Below, one piece after another: positions 10,776-15,053 of a stretch of 15,053 nucleotides of DNA. The notes beneath the pieces are model-generated. The model had not been told where the DNA came from and did not search any database. It saw only the letters and a list, made by a program, of their open reading frames with translations. The stretch spans positions 1-15,053 of the forward strand of contig NAVB01002469.1 in assembly GCA_002179805.1 (NCBI GenBank), given 5' to 3'. A program made the position numbers and the translations under genes. Numbering within the stretch: the first letter of the stretch is position 1; the number at the start of each line of letters is the position of its first letter. This DNA is from Acanthamoeba lenticulata (taxonomy: Eukaryota > Discosea > Longamoebia > Acanthamoebidae).

Positions 10776-11252
10776 GCCTTGTGCACCTTCTGTAGTGTTC
10801 TCTCTCTCTCTCTGCCGAGCTCTCGACTCTCTTCCTCTTGTTGTCAGATTATCAACCCCTTCCCCCACTCCTTCAGCCCAGCTGTGTATGTCTTGTAGAA
10901 CATAACACTGGAAGTGCTTTTTCATCTTTTGCTCCAAACAAGCCCGAAAGAAGGAAGAAAAAGAAGGAAAATCTGTTTCTTAGGACGTGGAATTTATGGG
11001 AAGGGTGGGCCGTTTTTTGGCGAGAGTGGCAAGAAGGTGGCGTGGAGGTTGCCCAAGCAAGAAAGAAGATGGGGGAAGAACGGGAACGAATCAACAGCTG
11101 GCAGCAGCTCGGCTGTTGACCACAACACGCCATCGATAAAACGAAGGTCTTGACACCTTTCATAAGCACAAAACCAAGCGCACGGAACAGCACAGTGCGC
11201 AGCCTACAGTAACGAAACAGCCAACCACATCTACTGCCGAACACAGAAAAGA
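10776..11252 (+). other. Tubulin 3' region and BAG-Hsp20 gene promoter, no gene seen
   Basis: Gap of 477 bp. It starts with pyrimidine-rich 3'-UTR-like sequence including a CT repeat (10799-10813). The middle is purine-rich on the plus strand and contains TTTTTTGGCGAG at 11013-11024, a weak E2F-like word. I found no convincing run of alternating GAA/TTC modules (heat-shock element) and no AATAAA. Confidence 0.55.
10799..10813 (+). repeat. CT dinucleotide repeat
   Basis: An uninterrupted TC tract of 15 bases in the tubulin 3'-UTR. Simple sequence, likely length-variable. Confidence 0.8.
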
Positions 11253-13709
11253 ATGTCTGCCACACAAACGGCCAGTAGAACGACAACTGCTCTCCGAAGG
11301 AGCATGAATCTCGAACTCCAAGATGACGACGCTGCTCACAAAGGAGAGCTGGCGCCGTTGACGAGCGACATGAAGCGCGAGATTTATGAGCTCAAGGCGG
11401 CCTACGAGGAGTTCTGGCAGCAACGCAAGTTCAAAAAGGGCTGGGCCAAGCCGCTGTTTGCCTTTGACGAAGCGGTAGAGGAGCTGCTGGCCCAGGCAGC
11501 CGAGATCGTCGTGCGCATTCGCTCACACTTCGACGAGCTGGCCAGCGGCGGCGTCGGCACCGGCGCCGGTGTGGTGCTGTCTAAGTCGGCGCCCGCCCTC
11601 GCCACCCACACGAAGCACCTACCGCGGTTCAAGGAGGGAAGGGCTCGCGAACACCTGTGGAGTCTCGAGCAGGACCCGCGCGCTGCGCCACAGCAGTTCG
11701 TGCGCGACATCGTCCATGCCACCCTGAGCCACGAGGACGGCTACCTCGAGGAAGGCCTTACCGCCGACAAAGTCGACCGCTACATCGACAAGGTACAAAG
11801 CACTTTCCCCTCCCCCCTCCCTCCTCGTCACCTCATCTTTTAACCTCTCTATTGTACAACAGATTTTGGCCTACATGAGGCAAAGGGACGAGCAGGAGGC
11901 TCAGGCCACGGCACAGCTGGAGGAGAAGCTCAAGCGACGATGGGACAAGACGGAAAAGCTGCTGCAAACATTTTGCGGACTCGAGGCCGACCGAAAGGCC
12001 AACAAGAGCTACTACGGCTCGCTTCGCAAAATCATCAAGCGCGTTGACGATGTGCGTGAGGAGCTCAAGCTCATGCTCAGCCACGTCGACACCAACGCGA
12101 GCCGACCACAAGTCGAGGAGGAGCGGCAGGCTTCGGAGACGCCCAGCGCTGAGGCAGAGACGCAGACGGAGAAGGGCGAGCCCGAGGCCACGGCGAACGT
12201 CACAGTCGAAGACAAGGCTAGCGAGGTCAAGGAGGTAGAGGGAGAGGAGAAGAAGGATGAGTCTCGTGAGATTATCGACGGGAGTGTGGCCACGACCTCC
12301 TCAAGCAAGCCCGAGACTGGCGAGGCTGAGACTACGGAGACCACCGAATCGGCCCAGCCAGCGGCTGCCGAGTCCGAGGGCACCAAGCCCGAGACCACGG
12401 AGACCGTCGACTCGGCCCAATCAGAGGCTGCCGAGCCTGAAGACTCTGCTAGCGCGACCCCGAGCGAGGACGAGCCGGTGAAGCAGGCAGAGGAAGGCGA
12501 AAACAAGGAGGAGAGCGGCGACGACAACAGCATCAGCGATGAGGAGCGGCAGCGGATCGAACAGGAAAAGCAAAAGGCCATGCTCAAGATAAAGAGCGTG
12601 GCCGATAGCGTCACCCGCCTGAGCGACCAGATCGAGGGCTTTGCCAGCGAGGCCACCCGCCTTGACGTAGAAGAGGTACCTTGACCCCTCCCTCATCTTG
12701 GTCTTTATTTTCCCTTATCTTCATCATCATGTGTGCTGACGTGGGATCACAACAACAGCTGCAGAAGGAGCCGGAGAGCGCGGAGAAGACGCTTTCAAGG
12801 CTGCAGAAGCAGTGCTTGTTCTACTCGGAGAACCTGATGAAGGACCTTCTCTCGCTGGACGCCATCTCGACCGGCTCGGCCCTGCAGGACGAGGCCAGCG
12901 ACGAGGTACGGCCGCTTCGCAAGCAGCAGGTCAAGGAGATCCAGGGCCTGCTCCAGGACGTGGACCAGGTCAACACCAAGCTCAAGGCCATGCTCAAGAA
13001 GATCCAGGACGAGAAGCAGCGCCGAGAGGAGCAGCGCAAGAAACAGGAGATGGACGAGCGCGCCAAGCAGCCTCAACAACAAGAACAGCCTCAGCCGCCT
13101 CAACAACAACAACAAGAAAAAGAAGAAGAGCAGCAGACCAACAATCTGTGGCGGACGCTGAAGCTGAAGCCCAAGTTCGAGATGGCGCAGACGGCCGACG
13201 GGATCATCCTGCAGGCCTACATCCCGGGCATGAAAGAGGAGGACATTGAGATCGAGCGCGACGACGACGGGCGCACGTTCACGGTCAAGGGCCTGCGCGT
13301 GCCCACGCCGGCCGAGGAGGCCGCCCTGCGGCGCCAGCTCAAGTCGGGCCTTGCGCGTGACCCGTGGGGCCTCTACTACCCGCAGGGCGAGCAGGAGCGC
13401 GACCTCCTCCTTCGCTTGGGGGCCGGCCGCTACGGCGCCTTTGCCGAGACCTTTGAGGTCGGGCCCGAGATGGACCTCTACGGCATCACCGCGAGCTACA
13501 CGAAGGGCGTCCTCCGCATCCTCGTCCCTGCCGCCGCTCCGGCCGCGGGCAAGCCGCGTCGTCCACGCCACCACCAGCAGCAAGCGCCGTACGGCCAGAA
13601 CCCGTTCTTTGGCGGCATGCCACAGCAGCGACGACGCCAGCCGGCAGCCCACCGCGGCTACGGCGGCGCACCACAGGGCTTCTTTGACGACAAGTCTTTC
13701 TGGTGGTGA
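11253..13709 (+). CDS. BAG domain-Hsp20 (alpha-crystallin) fusion cochaperone (3 exons)
   Basis: Exons 11253-11792, 11863-12675 and 12759-13709 encode 767 residues. Order: helical N-terminal region (about 35-97, 145-180); a coiled or three-helix region (about 172-255) ending LRKIIKRVDDVREELKLML, perhaps a degenerate BAG; an acidic Glu/Thr/Ser/Ala linker (256-405); a BAG domain (about 410-531) with MLKIKSVADSVTRLSDQIEG in helix 1, LLSLDAI, and the signature VRPLRKQQVKEIQGLLQDVD at 501-520; a Gln/Pro linker (555-577); an alpha-crystallin domain (about 588-708) with GIILQAYIPGMKEEDIEI and the hallmark ASYTKGVLRILVP; and a basic Gln/Gly tail ending FWW. BAG domains release ADP from Hsp70; Hsp20 domains hold unfolded proteins. 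A loop of about 40 residues (631-670) interrupts the crystallin fold. The last intron lies inside the BAG domain, which supports one gene rather than two. No clear I-x-I/V tail motif is seen. Confidence 0.9.
12328..12453 (+). repeat. Imperfect 63-bp tandem duplication in acidic linker
   Basis: Units 12328-12390 and 12391-12453 both start GAGACYACGGAGACC and encode ETTETTESAQPAAAESE and ETTETVDSAQSEAAEPE. They lie in frame in the low-complexity linker of the BAG-Hsp20 protein. Confidence 0.7.
13068..13136 (+). repeat. CAA/CAG-rich Gln/Pro linker
   Basis: Encodes a Gln/Pro-rich then Glu-rich stretch (residues 555-577) between the BAG and Hsp20 domains. It contains five CAA codons in a row. A flexible linker is the simplest reading. 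Confidence 0.75.
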
Positions 13710-13826
13710 TGACAAGCTGATGGTGATCAGGAACTGTGTACAGAGGGTTGAAGATACAATATTTCTTTTCTCATTTATAACCTTATGCAACCGTTCCCCA
13801 GACCAACCAAAATTTTAGTACGCAAC

Positions 13827-13832
13827 ATTAAA
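13827..13832 (+). terminator. Possible polyadenylation signal (ATTAAA)
   Basis: ATTAAA, the commonest AATAAA variant, lies 118 nt after the BAG-Hsp20 stop in an AT-rich stretch. The 286-bp gap it sits in (13710-13995) otherwise shows only the promoter and leader of the next gene. Confidence 0.3.
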
Positions 13833-13995
13833 GAAAAATGTGCTCTGGAAGTCCATCACGGAACAATCGGAGTGTGAAGGGACCAATCCGTACCGCAGGC
13901 GAATAAGAGGAAATGGCTTCACCTCCAACAAACGGAAGAGGAGAGGCCTCCACCAACGAGGCACCACTGCAAGCGTGTCCTCGAAGTACAAACAG

Positions 13996-15053
13996 ATGGC
14001 CGCGGGGTGGGTTGTATTGGTTCTTGTGCTGGCCGTTCAAACCAGCGCCAGTATGCCTTTGCTGTGGGTTCTCTTTCTTTCGTTTTCTTTTCTCACTTCC
14101 ACAATGTTTGTTGCAACAGGCCTGCCAAGTAATGGATGCGACATGATGCCAGGCATTTCAACTAGCAGCTTCACCGACCTTTTGATTAGCTGCTCCTCAA
14201 TAAACGTGACAGCAGGCAACTACACGTTAGATCAAACCATCACCATGCAGGACCTTGTTGCGGAGTTAATGTATGCTATTCCCTTCATTCTTGGACAAGA
14301 TCTTTCTAGCCACCTAACTCGCTTGGGCCCGCCCCAGTTTTGCTGGACCGACCTGGTTTTCAACACAAGCTCTCGTGTTGTTCAACTTGAGCACTAGTGC
14401 CGGCCTCACATTCAGCGGTCCTGGGTCGCTGGAGGTCAATGGCTGTGCGTGCTTTCCTCCTGTTGTTTTAAACTGTTTGTTTTGTTGGCAGAGTGTGGTA
14501 TCATTGTGTCCTCCATGTGATGCTCCAGGTGATTTTGTGATTCTGGGCGGCAATTCAACGTTGAGCCTCGAAATCCCCCTCACTGTCAATCCAACGTTGT
14601 GTATGTACATGTTGCTCCATTGCAACCATTGGCCCGCCTTGTGGCTAACTGGGTCTGGTGCAGATGCGGTGACACTCAGCGGCGGAACATGGACACAAGT
14701 GTCTGACGTTGTCATCAACTGTGTTTCAAACAGTAATGGTACAGCTCCAGTTCGCCACTTTGGTTTGCCACACCAACATTTTGTTCACCAAACGTATTTT
14801 ACAGGTGCAGGCGTTTCTCTTACTGCTGGGGCATGGCATCAACAAGGTCATCTACAGATCACCTCCTCAGGTGCCTTTGGTGCGGCCTTCTTGGCTATCA
14901 AGTCTTCTCCATTTTTTTTTCTTCTGCTCATCTCCAATCCGGACACTAGGCGTGCTCTTTATGGGTGAAGGCCTCTGGAATCAAATGGGCTCAACCAGCA
15001 TCACCCTGAAGAGTGCCGCCCACGGTGCGTGGACCAGTAGTATTTTTTTTTTT
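13996..15053 (+). CDS. Secreted W-repeat protein, likely beta-solenoid, 3' end outside window
   Basis: Exons 13996-14050, 14120-14270, 14338-14444, 14529-14600, 14664-14738, 14805-14870 and 14950-15024, then a GTGCGT donor running off the window. They read through in frame for about 200 residues. The start gives a signal peptide (MAAGWVVLVLVLAVQTSAS, cleavage near residue 19). The mature part has N-glycosylation sequons (NVT, NYT, NLS, NST). From exon 3 on, short units rich in Gly, Ser, Thr and alternating hydrophobics recur: GPTWFSTQALVLF, GGTWTQVSDVVIN, AGAWHQQGHLQIT, EGLWNQMGSTSIT. This looks like one coil of a parallel beta-helix per unit. Exons 4-7 are 72, 75, 66 and 75 nt with phase-1 introns on both sides. 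Function is unknown; a surface or extracellular protein is inferred. An in-frame ATG at 13840 was rejected because it would bury the signal peptide. Confidence 0.75.

Noticed and set aside
11000..11252. Heat-shock element upstream of the BAG-Hsp20 gene
   Set aside because: Isolated GAA and TTC triplets occur but not three alternating modules at 5-bp spacing, so no call was made.
12681..13709. Separate small heat-shock protein gene starting near 12729
   Set aside because: It would split the BAG domain between two genes, leaving helix 1 upstream and helices 2-3 downstream. The 83-bp GTACCT...CAACAG intron joins them in phase.
12795..13790. Long minus-strand frame opposite the BAG-Hsp20 exon
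   Set aside because: It is antisense of a GC-rich coding exon, with Leu runs that mirror Gln/Lys/Glu codons. No start context or homology was seen.
13840..13995. Longer N-terminus for the secreted protein
   Set aside because: The added residues are basic and low in hydrophobics and would place the clear signal peptide about 50 residues inside the protein.
15042..15053. Terminal T tract as a transcription terminator
   Set aside because: It lies inside an intron just after a GTGCGT donor, and the reading frame clearly continues beyond the window. It is more likely an intronic pyrimidine run.

Overview
The window is nuclear DNA of a protist, most likely an Acanthamoeba-type amoebozoan. Exons are GC-rich, introns are short (about 60-90 bp, one of 223 bp) and often begin GTACGT or GTGCGT, and start codons sit in an A-rich context, often AAG|ATG. 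Genes are packed at 60-600 bp spacing. The families present (GPI anchor enzyme, NAP1, AGC kinase, beta-tubulin, BAG and Hsp20 domains) are eukaryotic. Genus-level assignment is inference. Splice models were built by hand from reading frame, GT/GC-AG borders and family conservation.

Layout: (1) 20-2662, minus strand, a ten-exon gene for PIGQ/GPI1, a subunit of the enzyme that starts GPI-anchor synthesis. (2) A 60-bp AT-rich divergent promoter. (3) 2723-4641, an F-box/WD40 protein. (4) 4879-6142, nucleosome assembly protein NAP1 ending in the prenylation-type tail CKQQ. (5) 6664-8303, an S6K/PKB-like AGC kinase with an N-terminal myristoylation signal and no PH domain. (6) 8887-10775, a divergent beta-tubulin whose first intron begins with GC. 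(7) 11253-13709, a 767-residue protein joining a BAG domain (Hsp70 exchange factor) to an alpha-crystallin/Hsp20 domain. (8) 13996 to beyond the right edge, a secreted protein made of short W-containing repeats, largely one repeat per exon with phase-1 introns.

The genes are mostly unrelated housekeeping or accessory functions and do not form an operon. Two of them, NAP1 and beta-tubulin, share E2F-like promoter words, hinting at common cell-cycle timing. The most novel-looking item is the BAG-Hsp20 fusion, which puts on one chain two activities that animals bring together as the BAG3-HSPB8 complex. No tRNA, rRNA, CRISPR, transposon or viral sequence was seen.
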